Below are positions 1-9,544 of a DNA stretch of 64,000 nt, one piece after another. Below the pieces are notes generated by a model. The model ran no database searches. It had not been told where the DNA came from and saw nothing but the letters and a program-made list of their open reading frames with translations. A program made the position numbers and the translations under genes. The stretch spans positions 1-64,000 of the forward strand of contig CAUJNA010001415.1 in the NCBI GenBank assembly GCA_963377175.1, written 5' to 3'. The stretch's first letter is position 1; each line of letters starts with the position of its first letter. Origin of the DNA: Effrenium voratum (taxonomy: Eukaryota > Sar > Dinophyceae > Suessiales > Symbiodiniaceae).

Positions 1-15
1 CCTCCCCTCCCCTCC

Positions 16-440
16 TTGCCTCCCTCCCTCGCCCCCGCCGCCTCGCCTGCTTGTGTCTCTCCTTGTCTCCTTGTGCCTCGCCTCCTTGTGCCTCGCCTCC
101 TTGTGCCTCGCCTCCTTGTGCCTTGGCTCCTTGTGCCTCGGCTCCTCGGCTCCTTGTGCCTTGGCTCCTTGTGCCTCGGCCCTTGTGCCTCGGCTCCTTG
201 CGCCTCGCCTCCTTATGCCTCGCCTCCTTATGCCTCGCCTCCTTGTGCCTCGCCTCCTTGTGCCTCGCCTCCTTGTGCCTCGCCTCCTCTCCTTGTGCCT
301 CGCCTCCTTGTGCCTCACCTCTTTATGCCTCGCCTCTTTACTTTATGCCTCGCCTCCTTGTACCTCGCTTCCTTGTGCCTTATTTCTCTTTGCCTTACCT
401 TGTCTTGCTTCACCTTGCCTTCCTTACTTTGCCTTGCCTT
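16..440. repeat. Minisatellite, CTTGTGCCTCGCCTC-type unit
   Basis: Imperfect tandem copies of a roughly 15-base pyrimidine-rich unit (cctccttgtgcctcg and variants) run across this stretch and decay toward its right end. All three forward frames stay open because the unit lacks stop codons, so the Leu/Pro/Ala-rich translations are artefacts of the repeat. Confidence 0.9.
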
Positions 441-870
441 GCATATATTATATTTTGAATATCTATATATATATATATATCTATATTTCACAAATATAAG
501 ATTTAATAACATATTCAGAATTTTAACATAATTTAATATTATTTTTTATAGAACAAATATGTATTACTTTTTTGAATATATTTTAATAAATACTTCATTG
601 TTTATTAATGAGAAATATGGGAAATATATATATCTATATTGGTTCTAGATATTTGATAATATTGAAAATGGGGGGAGGTATGGGAAAATAATTGGTGGTT
701 TACACGATATTAAACAAATATAATTATTAAAAATATGTTTTTAATATATGAATTTTGTTTTTGATATGTATTTGGTATAATTTTTATACTATTATATATA
801 TATATATATATATATTTTAAATTATAATTTTTATGAAAAATATAATATGTTGGTATATATGCGGTACTCC
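441..870. other. AT-rich spacer with (TA)n tracts
   Basis: Very AT-rich DNA with short (TA)n runs near 464-481 and 794-813. I see no coding pattern, RNA gene or element ends. Confidence 0.7.
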
Positions 871-1289
871 GGCCGAATTGTAGTGCGTACGGCGAGCGGC
901 TATGCTTGTGGCGGGCTTTTCTCCGCGGCACAAGCTCCCGCTTCTTCGCCGGAAGGCCCCAAAATTTTGCCGAAGGGGGGGGGTTTTAATAACTTTGCTT
1001 AGAGTTCCCGCGGCGTAGCCCGGCCAAATTTTCCCGAATTTTGGGTCGCTTCCGACGACGCGGCTCTTAGGTTTCCGGACGTTACCCCCGTAAATTTCCG
1101 CAGAATTTGGCGGCTTTCCGAAAAAATCCCGGGCCAAATTTCGGGGAAATTTGGGGACCTGTCCGAGTCGAAATTGCTCGAAAATTTTGCGCCGGGTGTC
1201 TCCGTATCTTTGCCTCTCTCTGTGTCTCCCAGTCTGTTTTTATGTGTCCGTATCTATTTCTATTGTTGCTACCATTGTTCTTGCTTACT

Positions 1290-1770
1290 TGCTTGCCTCC
1301 CTCTCTTTTTCTCTCTTTCTCTTTCTCTCTTTTTCTCTCTCTCTTTTTCTCTTTTTCTCTCTCTCTTTCTCTTTTTCTCTCTCTCTTGCTTTCTCTCTTT
1401 CTCTTTCTTTCTCACCTCGGGCATTTCCGCCAGCAGCAACTCCTCTTGTCATGGATCTCTCTCTTTCTCTCTTTCTCTTTCTCTTTCTTTTTCACTCTTT
1501 TTTTTCTTTTTTATTCTCTTTTTCTCTCTCTTCTTTTCTCTTTTTTATTCTCTCTTTCTCTATCTCTTTTTCTTCTCTCTCTTTCTCTTTTATTTTTTTC
1601 TCTCTTTTTTTCTCTCTTGTTCCTTTTCTCTTTCCTCTTTTTTTCTCAATGTTTTTTTTTTTTATATCTTTTTTTCTGTGTTGGTTTTTATTGTTTCTCT
1701 TATTTTTTTGATTTTTCTCTTTCTTTTTATTTTTTCGGTTTTTCTTGTTTTTTGAATTTATTTTTTGATT
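1290..1770. repeat. Polypyrimidine (CTTT/CTCT) low-complexity tract
   Basis: Nearly pure C/T sequence on the plus strand. The long Phe/Leu/Ser open frames in all registers are composition artefacts. The preceding 870-1290 region is mixed GC with no recognisable gene. Confidence 0.9.
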
Positions 1771-1899
1771 GGTATTGTCGTTGATGAAATTAACGGAAAT
1801 ATATATTATTAAGGATGAATATTATTTTTTAATTTTGAAGAATTCTAAAATATGTTTTATTTTTGTAAAATTTATTTTAAAACCGAAATCGTGAAATTT

Positions 1900-2330
1900 G
1901 CTTGTTATATTTATATATGGATCATTTTGCCGAAAAATCCCGGATAGCCCGCAAAAAATGGGCTCGGGTTGTTCCTGGAAGATATAATCATTTTATATTT
2001 CTTATGGATCGTATACCGAAATTTGTTTGGATTATTCCGATTATAATGCGGAAGATATAATGAATTTATTTTTTGTAGGCATTAATTTTCCGAAATATAT
2101 TTTAGATATTTTTGGAAAATTGTAGTAACCACCATTTTCTCGAAATATTTCGATTATTTCGGGAACTATTTTGCCGAAAAAATATGTCGGGAAATATTAT
2201 CGTCGACATATCCTGAATATTTGGAAAAATGGTTTGGAATTAATTATCGAAATATTCGGGATATTTCGGCAAAATGGTTCGGGCTTTGAATTTATGTCTT
2301 TTCAGGCTAATAACCCGCGGATTCGTTCCT
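1900..2330. other. AT-rich tract with recurring TTTTGCCGAAA / CGAAATATTTCG motifs
   Basis: The core TTTTGCCGAAA occurs near 1924 and 2170, and its reverse complement TTTCGGCAAAA near 2264. The palindrome cgaaatatttcg lies near 2141. No coding sequence was recognised. It could be a decayed repeat or an intergenic piece of an unrecognised element. Confidence 0.5.
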
Positions 2331-2589
2331 ATTTTGTTTAGACGACTGCCTTGTGCTTTTCGCATGCATAGAATATACATTTTTTGATAGATATAATAAA
2401 TCTACTGGTGCCTGAGTTGCAAAAGATGTCTTGCCGGCGCGGGTTTTATAAGATTTGCTCTGCTTTTGGCACACTCACTATGCGAAATTTTGGAAAGAGT
2501 GCATGAAATTTCGTGATATTGTGTTTTTTGCGGACGTTGTGGTCTCGGTTTGTTGCGGAGTGGTTTTCACCATTCACTCGCCCTGCCGA

Positions 2590-2690
2590 CAATCCTCAGG
2601 CGCTGGCAACAGGATTGCCACCGTCAATCCTGCGCTTCCACCCCGTCAATCCTGCGCTGGCAACAGGATTGCCCCTGCGTGCCGGCCTTT
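2590..2690. repeat. Short direct repeats around 'tcaatcctgcgc' and 'ctggcaacaggattgcc'
   Basis: The phrases gtcaatcctgcgct and gctggcaacaggattgcc each recur within about 50 bases, just upstream of the viral ATPase start at 2707. The second viral copy near 56.2 kb has no matching upstream sequence, so the repeat is not part of a shared promoter. Confidence 0.7.
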
Positions 2691-2706
2691 AGTTTCAAAA
2701 GGACGA

Positions 2707-3523
2707 ATGGGGAAGATCAAGCTTCTTCCCACGACCGAGTACACCAGCAAGCAAGCCTCGGATCCCGTGGTGCCCCTGGTGCCGTGCACCGGCATCTTCC
2801 TCGGGCCTTCCAAATCGGGCAAGACCGTGGCGCTGATCAGCCTGATTCTGGAGCAGTATCGAGGCGTCTTCGAGAGAATCTACGTCTTTAGCCCGAGCGT
2901 TAACATCGACGACGGCTGGATCCCCGTCAAGAAGTACATCGAGGAGGACCTGGGGGTGAACACGGAGCGTGAGCAGGCCTACTGGGACGAGTGGGACGAG
3001 CCGGCGCTGCGCCGCATCATCCAGCAGCAGCGCAAGATCACGGAGGCGTCCAAGAAGTTGGAGATGAAGAAACTGTACCAGGTCCTGATAATAATCGACG
3101 ACTACGCCGATAGCCCGCAGCTCCACAAGTCCCACGGCGCCCTTGACACGCTCTTCATCCGAGGCCGGAACATGCAGATCAGCACCTGGGAGCTCCCAGA
3201 AGCTGAGGCTCATCAGGGCCGCCGTGCGGGTCAACATGCAATTCCTCTGCTGCTGGAGGCTGCGCAACCAGCACGAGCTGGACGCCGTCATCGAGGAGCT
3301 GAGCGCACTGCTGCCGAAGGAGCAGCTGCACCGGTTATAAAAGCAGGCTACCCGGGAACCCTACAGCTTCCTCTTCGTCTACTACCTGAAGCCGAAGAAC
3401 GAAATGTTCTACAAGCGCTTCGAAGAGCGTTTCGCGCTTGAAAAAGACGCCGATGGGAGCGGCGCTCAGCTTCCTGGGCCAGAAGCTGTTCGCCAGCTCC
3501 ACGCTGATCAACACGAGGTGTGA
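2707..3523 (+). pseudogene. A32-type DNA-packaging ATPase of a polinton-like virus, broken copy
   Basis: This FtsK/HerA-superfamily packaging ATPase would pump viral DNA into capsids. From the start at 2707 the Walker A motif GPSKSGKT is at residues 33-40 and Walker B (VLIIIDDYAD) at about 126-135. The sequence closely matches the intact minus-strand copy at 55416-56234, which supports the start. It is inactivated twice: a frame change near 3190, after the residues ISTW, moves the C-terminal third into another frame, and a TAA near 3338 sits where the intact copy has a tyrosine codon. The gene is followed by the same small ORF and penton gene as the intact copy. The family assignment is firm; the exact virus group is inferred. 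Confidence 0.85.
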
Positions 3524-3640
3524 GAACATCTCCTGCTGCACTTCCGTCGCAGCCGTCCAGTTGCCCGTCGTTCGCCGGACGGGTGGCTTCCTACAGAAAA
3601 GGATGACGACCATCTACGTCGACAGCCGCAAGAGGGTGGG
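3453..3640 (+). CDS. Small MGAALS-type ORF overlapping the ATPase end
   Basis: It starts MGAALSFLGQKLF in a different frame from the ATPase tail and overlaps it by about 70 bases. The amino acid sequence is conserved in the second viral copy (55274-55486), with only a few substitutions over 60 residues. The N-terminus fits an N-myristoylation pattern (Gly2, Ser6). The frame runs without a stop through the ATG at 3603, which begins MTTIYVDSRK, and stays open to 3950 as apparently out-of-frame translation of the penton gene. Function unknown. It may be a separate virion protein or the upstream part of the penton reading frame. Confidence 0.5.
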
Positions 3641-3922
3641 ACGGCTCGGACAGCGACTTCGAGGTCGACCTAGGAGAGCCCCTGCACCTGCAGAGCGACG
3701 CCCGGCTGGCCGTCTACAAGATCCGCCTGGCCGACAGCTTCCTGTCCACGGACCGCGGCCGCTACCTCTACTGGGTCGACGCCGCACTCGGCACGCTGAA
3801 CTGGGCGCTGCTGCCCGAGGGCGCCTACACGGGCGCCCGGCTGGCCGCATGGGTCAGCTCCAACTTCGCCACCGCCACCTACAGCGAGACCACGAACAGC
3901 CTGAGCGTCGCCTACGACGGAT
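3603..3922 (+). pseudogene. Penton/minor capsid protein of polinton-like virus, 5' fragment
   Basis: After MTTIYVDSRK the coding pattern moves to another frame, GSDSDFEVDLGEPLHLQ, and continues through DSFLSTDRGRYLYWVD and GAYTGARLAAW to AYDG at about 3922. The same order and wording appear in the minus-strand copy at 54596-55336. The gene is then cut by copia sequence. I identify it as the penton or minor capsid protein by its place next to the ATPase and its N-terminal style; a structure comparison was not possible. Confidence 0.6.
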
Positions 3923-4195
3923 GTTACTACACAAATGTGTATGGCAGTAATGGTCCCGGACAAACCATCAATGATGGACTACATGGTCAACAACCTACAA
4001 GCATTCATCTTTGAGTGCGGAAGAACACAAGGCATACTACAAAGCGACAACGAAGACACACTCAACGCACTTCTAAAAGCTACAGCCGCAAAAATCGGCT
4101 CAATGACTGTTAGGCACGCACCCTCCTACAGCAGTAACAGTCAAGGAAGTGTTGAGCGACTGTCCGAAATCTTGCGTGGACCTTCTCTTCTCTGA
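3923..4195 (+). pseudogene. Ty1/copia integrase fragment (element 2, 5' part)
   Basis: The integrase core is recognisable by GILQSDNE, the second catalytic Asp region, and HAPSYSSNSQGSVER, which carries the catalytic Glu. It begins abruptly inside the viral penton gene, so the copia inserted there or the two were joined by rearrangement. Collinearity is lost just after VERL at about 4170. The continuation is found inverted in 4190-4620. Confidence 0.75.
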
Positions 4196-4620
4196 CGGTT
4201 GTAGTTGCGTATCCAACAGTGTTGCGAACGACGGGTTGTAGGTGTTCCGTCGCGGTGCCCATGGTGTGCCGGAAACTTTGTTCAACAGTGCGAGGTCGTA
4301 TTTGAAGTCCGGTTGTAGTCTCCGTACTGTTCGTACCTTTTGTACGCCTGACTCCGTTGCGACGTAGTTTTCTCCGGTTTCGGAAACTTTTCCGAGCCAG
4401 ATGCATTTCTGCATCCGTAGGTCTGCTTTTTTGAAGTTTCTTGAGTTTCTTCCCCAACGGCGTTCAGCCGTCTGAGTGGATGACGTAGCGATTCACCGTC
4501 CATGCTGCATGTCGGAATGTCCAAGGTAGTTGACCATGCTTAGTGGACATCGTCATGCTGTAGTTGCTTTCAACCTGCGCTTTGACGACGCGCACCTGTC
4601 CGAGGAGTGTTCGGTGTAAC
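4190..4620 (-). pseudogene. Inverted piece of the copia integrase and post-integrase region
   Basis: On the minus strand, from about 4615 downward, the frames read LLHRTLLGQVRVVKAQ, then RHAAWTVNRYVIHSDG, then MQKCIWLGKV, RTVRRLQPD and VSGTPWAPRR. These are the integrase C-terminus and connection region of dinoflagellate-type copia polyproteins, in the expected order. They should follow the plus-strand piece ending at about 4170, so this is a local inversion of about 430 bases. Several frame changes are present. Confidence 0.65.
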
Positions 4621-5574
4621 AGACGAACGCGACGGACGACATCGTTGCGGAACCCGCAACAAAACAACAACGCACTACATCACCTCCACGACTTCCGTCT
4701 ACATCGACGTCAACTTCACGACCACTACCGGATAGTCCTATGGCTACTTCACCAACCGGGCGACAACATCCACCACTACCAACACCACCTCGACAAACAC
4801 TAAGACGTTTAACTCCGGAAAAAGTAATGCAACCAACCAAAGCACTGAAGAGCTCAAAGGACACTACAATCAGATCAACGGAGCAAGCAACCAAAGAACC
4901 ACAACCACTACGACAGAAAATCAACGTAGTGACACTTCCCAAAAAAAATCCATCACTCCCTACACAAACGACGACACCTCAGAAGACCAACCCATAATCT
5001 TCGACAACGAAGGGCACGACGTCTTCGACGAAGTAAATGTGTCTACCGTCGATGACAACATCCTAAAAGAAGCGATGCCCACAAGATGGGTACACAGGTC
5101 CAGGATGCCCCGGATGTGTCCCGCCTGCCTGCCCGGTAAGGCCTTGCATGCGAGGGTGCTGGCCTCCATAAAAACAGCGCTTGCAGGTGAGGAAGCTGGC
5201 CTGCGAAAAAACAGCCTGCGCAGCCCTTGTGCCCAGGGCCCCCCTAAAATGGACAGAGCTGCTGCGGAAAAAGGCGCAATTAAAAAAAAAAAAAAAGGAC
5301 GAGGAGTACGAAGCCGGATCGTCGCAAAAGGCTACACGGACAAGATCGAGGACGAAGACTCCGTCTACGCCTCTACACCAATGTTCACGACACTCCGGAC
5401 ACGACCAAACTGGATCGCGCGACTAGGTGACGTCTCTACAGCAGGTCTACACGCACCCATCGCAAAAGACCACGACGGTAAACAACGTGACGTCTACCTT
5501 TGGCCACCTTGTCCACAACAGGTCAAAATCTGGCGACTAAAGAAAGCCATGTATGCACTACGCAGTCACCAAAA
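4621..5574 (+). pseudogene. Copia linker and reverse-transcriptase N-terminus (element 2)
   Basis: A Pro/Thr-rich linker (about 4740-4990) leads into the copia RT: PTRWVHRS, then after an insertion RSRIVAKGYTDKIEDEDSVY and STPMFTTLR, LGDVSTAGLHAPI and LKKAMYALRS. The YVDD box and the rest of RT are absent. The frame ends at the SL-tagged insert, and copia sequence resumes at about 9545 in the RNase H region. A foreign poly(A)-ended segment interrupts it at about 5099-5296. Confidence 0.75.
5099..5296 (+). mobile_element. Poly(A)-ended insertion (retroposed RNA or SINE) in the copia RT
   Basis: The RT coding sequence breaks after WVHRS and resumes at RSRIVAKGY. The roughly 190 bases between do not resemble RT and end in about 14 adenines at 5282-5295. 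An AAAAAGG run lies about 10 bases before the tail, compatible with the AAAAG/C-type poly(A) signal proposed for dinoflagellates. I cannot identify the source RNA. Confidence 0.55.
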
Positions 5575-5788
5575 GCCGTAGCCATTTTGGCTCCGGACAC
5601 GACCAAACTAGGATCGCGCGACTTGTGTTCTCTACAGCAGGTCTACACGCACCCATCGCAAAAGACCACGACGGTAAACAACGTGACGTCTACCTTTGGC
5701 CACCTTGTCCACAACAGGTCAAAATCTGGCGACTAAAGAAAGCCATGTATGCACTACGCAGTCACCAAAAGCCGTAGCCATTTTGGCT
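5395..5788 (+). repeat. Tandem ~197-bp duplication of copia RT, each copy ending in spliced-leader sequence
   Basis: Copy 1 runs 5395-5592 and copy 2 runs 5593-5788, nearly identical apart from small indels near 5610-5630. Both begin ccggacacgaccaaact and end with gccgtagccattttggct. The end sequence is the first 18 bases of the spliced leader, so the duplication unit includes part of the leader. Confidence 0.9.
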
Positions 5789-5811
5789 CAAGCTTGACAT
5801 TATAGCTCAAG
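5771..5811 (+). other. Dinoflagellate spliced leader (DinoSL) plus relict second leader
   Basis: Positions 5771-5792 match the complete 22-nt DinoSL consensus with D = G, beginning GCCGTAGCCATTTTGGCT and ending CAAG. About six bases later, 5798-5811 (cattatagctcaag) resembles a truncated, mutated second leader. A further 18-base leader copy is at 5575-5592. In dinoflagellates this leader is added to mRNA 5' ends by trans-splicing, so its presence in genomic DNA marks a reverse-transcribed mRNA that returned to the genome. The tandem relict suggests more than one cycle. Confidence 0.9.
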
Positions 5812-6459
5812 GTTACTTGTGTTTGGGGTTGCCCCTGGCCCGTTGCTGTTCGGCCTGCTTTATGGACCTTCTGCTGCGTGCTGGCTGGCAATTGGTGCAG
5901 TGGGGGAGCGAGATCGCGGGGGAGACCGCGGTCGCCGCGGCACGGCTGCCGCCCACTTGCAAGGAGGCGCTCGCGCATTCCGTCGTGGTGTGCGCGGGGG
6001 GCGACCCCCGTTACTTCGCCCCTGGCTGGGGTTGTGCCTCGGGGCGGTATTGGGGGCCTGTGCGGTCCTCCTCATCCTGCTCGCGCACCAAGTTGGAAGG
6101 CGGCCGGCCGAGAGCCCAGCGTGGCTGACGGCGGCACGAGAAGTCCTCGACTGTTTTGCCGAGGGCTTTCCGAGCTGCGCGGGCTAGCCAGCCAGACGGG
6201 GCTGTCTGCGGAAGAGCTGTTGTACCGCCTCTTGCGCGAGGCAGCGTCAGGGAGTACGACGAGCCGCGCGGACACGCGCGGCCTAGGGTACGCGAGGCAA
6301 GAACCGCCCCGAATTGGAGGCCCCGTGGCAGAGGGGGGGGGCAGGGCGGCGCATAAATCGACGGGACGCCCCGGGCAGGAGGGGCGCATGTCTCGTGAAC
6401 CCATGGGCCTCCAAGCGAGTCAGCGTAGCTAGCGCTCGGAGCCACGAGCGTGTGCCCTC

Positions 6460-6813
6460 ATGGGCGCCAGACGAACTTTGCAAGACACGCGCCGGCCCAG
6501 CCCTTGGGCTGCAGTGCGCGTTGGGGAGGCTAGCCACCCAGGACCAGCATCACCCGGCCGCCGCGCGCGGGCGTTGCGCGCTTTGGCGCAAATGGGGTTG
6601 CAGACTGGGGGCCCGGATGAGCTCCCGGGGCCGCGGGCGAGGGCCGGCGACGAGATCCGCGTCAGCAGTGACGCGGAAAGTGTTGATGAGGGTGAAGGTT
6701 GGGTCACCCCGGCCCCTGCCGAATCCGAGGGCGAGCGGCTGGGTGCGCGCGGCGCGGAGCTCCTCCCGGAGGCTCCTTCTCCGTCGCCTGAGCCTGCACT
6801 CCCCCAGGAGTAG
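6460..6813 (+). pseudogene. N-terminal GEASHPGP segment of the RT element polyprotein
   Basis: This open segment of 117 codons contains WAAVRVGEASHPGP followed by an acidic, Pro/Glu-rich linker and ends at a stop at 6811-6813. The GEASHPGP motif is, to my knowledge, a recurrent signature of dinoflagellate RT-element polyproteins and resembles 2A-like NPGP peptides, although that role is only a guess. Coding resumes at about 6871 in another frame (MREVDLVAELRRR), so this is one piece of a longer broken frame. Confidence 0.6.
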
Positions 6814-7645
6814 CGCGCAACACCCCCGCCTGCTGCGCCCACCCAGAGTGCGGCGTGCGATCCGTTGGTCGCCATGCGGGAGGTTGATTTGGTCGCAGAA
6901 CTCCGACGGAGGGTCTACACCTTGCAGGCGCCTCCCGGCCCAATCCGGGGCGCCCTCAAGAACGCAATGCGGGCCGGGCTTGCTGAAGCACAGCGGGATC
7001 CCGATTCAGCTGAGGGTTGGAAGCTCTTTCTGCTCGTTCCCCGGACGCTGCTGCACCGCAGGCGCGGAGAGACAAAAATCCCCCGCGCGCTAGAAAAGCG
7101 CGTTGCCCTCCTTGCAGCAGGGCACTGCGGCAGCGGCGGCAGCGTACGAACTGGCACGGCAGGCAGAACGCCGCGTCGGGCCCATTTAGGGGAGCTGTCA
7201 GCGGCAAGCGCCGCTCTCGTGGCGGCGCCGCTGGCACCCCCCCTCAAGCGAGACCATTGCAGTCCTACGCGACCCACAGCGCAGGCCGCCGGCGAGACAA
7301 GTCCCGCTGCCGCCTGATCTTTTTCAAGACCCAGTGGCCGATCCAGCCAGCCAGCAGCGCTTCCTGGTGCCGCGCCGGGCCCATCAGGCTGCACTGCTGA
7401 GCACCTCCGAGTTTTGACAGACGATGAGGACAGCGCAGACCTGTTGATGTGGGCGGCGGGGCAAATCGCCAACGCAGCGCTGCCACCACCGGTCCTAGCC
7501 GGCATACGGCTCGGCAGAATTGTGGGAGTCCGCGGTTTGGTCATGACTGACGCCTTTTGCAGGGTGGTGGCGCGCACCCTCGCACAACAATACGCGGGAA
7601 CGTTTCAGAGCGCGCACGCGCGCGCGCGCGCCCTTCCAGTATGCT

Positions 7646-9310
7646 TTGCAGGCTCGCGCGGGGGCAGAGTCCCTCGCGCGAGCGGTCCGCGCCACGGTGC
7701 TCAGCATTGACGGCGTCGGCGCCTACGACCACATCTCGAGGGCTTGCATGTTGGGCGGCCTCAAGCGGACGCCAGGCCTGACCGGGTTGCTCCCTTTTGT
7801 CGCGCAGTTATGCCGAGCCCAACACTTATGTCTTCTACGATGCGGAAGGGGCCGTGCATGAGATCCGTCAGGGCGAGGGCGGCGAGCAAGGCGACCCGCT
7901 CATGCCGGCGCTGCACGCTCTTGGGCAGCACGCCGCCCTGCTGCAAGCGCACACTGCCCTGGGCCCAGAGGAGGACCTGTATGCCTACCTCGATGACGTT
8001 TACGTCACGAGTGGGCCTGAGCGAGCCGGCCCTATCTTCGAGGCTCTTGGAGAGGCGCTATGGCAACGCGCGAATGTCCGCGTGCACTTGGGTAATACGC
8101 GGGCATGGAATGCAGCAGGCGAAGAGCCCAGCACGTTGTTGGACCGTCTCCCCGCCGCCGCCCGCGCGGACGCCTGGGTAGGCAGCTGGACGCGGGCGCC
8201 GGAGACGCAGGGCATTGCCGTTCTGGGCACGCCGCTCGGGCACGCAGCGTGCGTGGCCCGGTCGTTGGAGAGCGTCCGTGAAAAGCATGCGGTCTTGCTG
8301 GACCGCATAACGTGTATACCCCACGTGCAAAGCGCGTGGTTGCTCCTGCTGCTGTGCGCCGAACCGCGCTGCAACTACTTGCTCCGCGTGCTGCCCCCAG
8401 GCGACACCGGAGGGTTCGCGGAGGCACACGACCGAGCAGTTGCCAGGTGCCTGGAGCGACTGCTGCGGGGGCAGGGCGAGCCGCTAGTGCTGCCTGAGCC
8501 CGCGCTCCGGCGAGCGCAACTCCCACTGCGATTCGGCGGGCTGGGCCTCCGCTCCGCAGCCGCGTCCCGTGTCGCGGCTCACTGGGCATCTTGGGCCGCC
8601 TCTATGCTGGTGATAGGCGCGCGCCACCCGCGCATCTTGGCGCGGCTGCTGCCCGGCTTGGCTGATGGTGCTCTGGGCCCGCCATGTACGCGGGCAGCTG
8701 CGCACGCAGAGGCTACTTTGTGCGCTGCCGGCCTCACAGCTCCACCGTGGGCAGCCCTGGTTGACGGAGCGCAGGCAAGTGACGTGTCCTACTTCGGGGA
8801 CGTTGCGCGTGGATGGCAGCAAGCCGCGTGCTCCTGCTTGGACCAGCTTTCCGACCTCGGTTCGGCGTCTCGGGCATTGCTGCTGTCTCAAGCGGGGTCG
8901 GGCGGCAGTGTTGTTCTCACCACCTTGCCAACGCGCGAAGAGTTTACCATGCCGGACGACGTAGCCCGCTGCGTCCTGCTGCGGCGATTGCGACTCCCAC
9001 TGCCGCTGTCGTCGCGGCTGTGCCGTTGTGGCAGGGAACTTGACGGGCTCGGTGACCACCGCGCTGCTTGCGCCACCGCGGGGGTCCTGGTCCGGCGCGC
9101 TTGCCCGTTCGAGCGCGCTGCGGCACGGGTCTGCTATGAGGCGGGAGCCCGGGTTGCGACCAACGTCGCCCTTCGCGACTTGAACCTCGGGGTGCCCGTT
9201 TCTGACAGGCGCCGGCTGGAGGTTGTCGCGAATGGCCTTCCCGCCTTCGGAGGAATCCAGGTCGCAGTTGACGTCACGCTTGTGAGCCCTCTCCGGCGTG
9301 GCGGCGGCAG
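7646..9310 (+). pseudogene. Reverse transcriptase with C-terminal zinc finger and nuclease-like domain
   Basis: RT motif A (LSIDGVGAYDHIS, about 7703-7740) lies in one frame. Motif B (GGEQGDPLMPAL, about 7881) and motif C with the catalytic box YLDD (7986-7997) lie in the next, giving at least one frameshift near 7790. The long frame 7797-9560 continues through the thumb region to a CRCG...GDH...C finger at about 9020-9070, then LEVVANGLPAFGG and VAVDVTLVSP at about 9220-9290. This resembles the finger plus restriction-like endonuclease order of R2-type elements. A frameshift near 9310 puts the remainder (CRLIVFAAEVGGRW) in another frame. Confidence 0.75.
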
Positions 9311-9544
9311 CCGGCCACGGGCTGACTCCGAGCCTGGCCTCGCCTTACGGAGGCGCCACTCACCCCGAGTTCCAGGGGGCGCGGCGTTGCCGCCTCATCG
9401 TTTTCGCTGCAGAAGTTGGCGGCCGCTGGGGAGAGGAGGCGGAGGCTTTCCTGCAAAAGCTCGCCTGTGGCCGGGAACTCGCCAGCCCCCCGGCGCAGCG
9501 CGTTGGAAGAAACACCGACTTCGGCAACTTCGACTTCGGCAACC

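Larger units (their letters stand above)
5793..9510 (+). mobile_element. SL-tagged, 3'-truncated non-LTR-like reverse-transcriptase element
   Basis: It begins immediately after the spliced leader and ends at about 9510, where copia sequence returns. The order is: a Gly/Ala-rich N-terminal region with a hydrophobic segment (about 6005-6090), the signature VRVGEASHPGP (6514-6546), a conserved spacer (LFLLVPRTLLHRR, about 7024-7062), RT core, CCHC-like finger and a putative nuclease domain. Several frameshifts break the coding sequence before 7800. No poly(A) or LTR is seen at the right end, which stops inside the C-terminal domain. Confidence 0.8.

Noticed and set aside
1107..1784. Three overlapping Phe/Leu/Ser-rich forward frames suggesting membrane proteins
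   Set aside because: The DNA is a polypyrimidine tract. Hydrophobicity follows from CTT/TTC codons in every frame.
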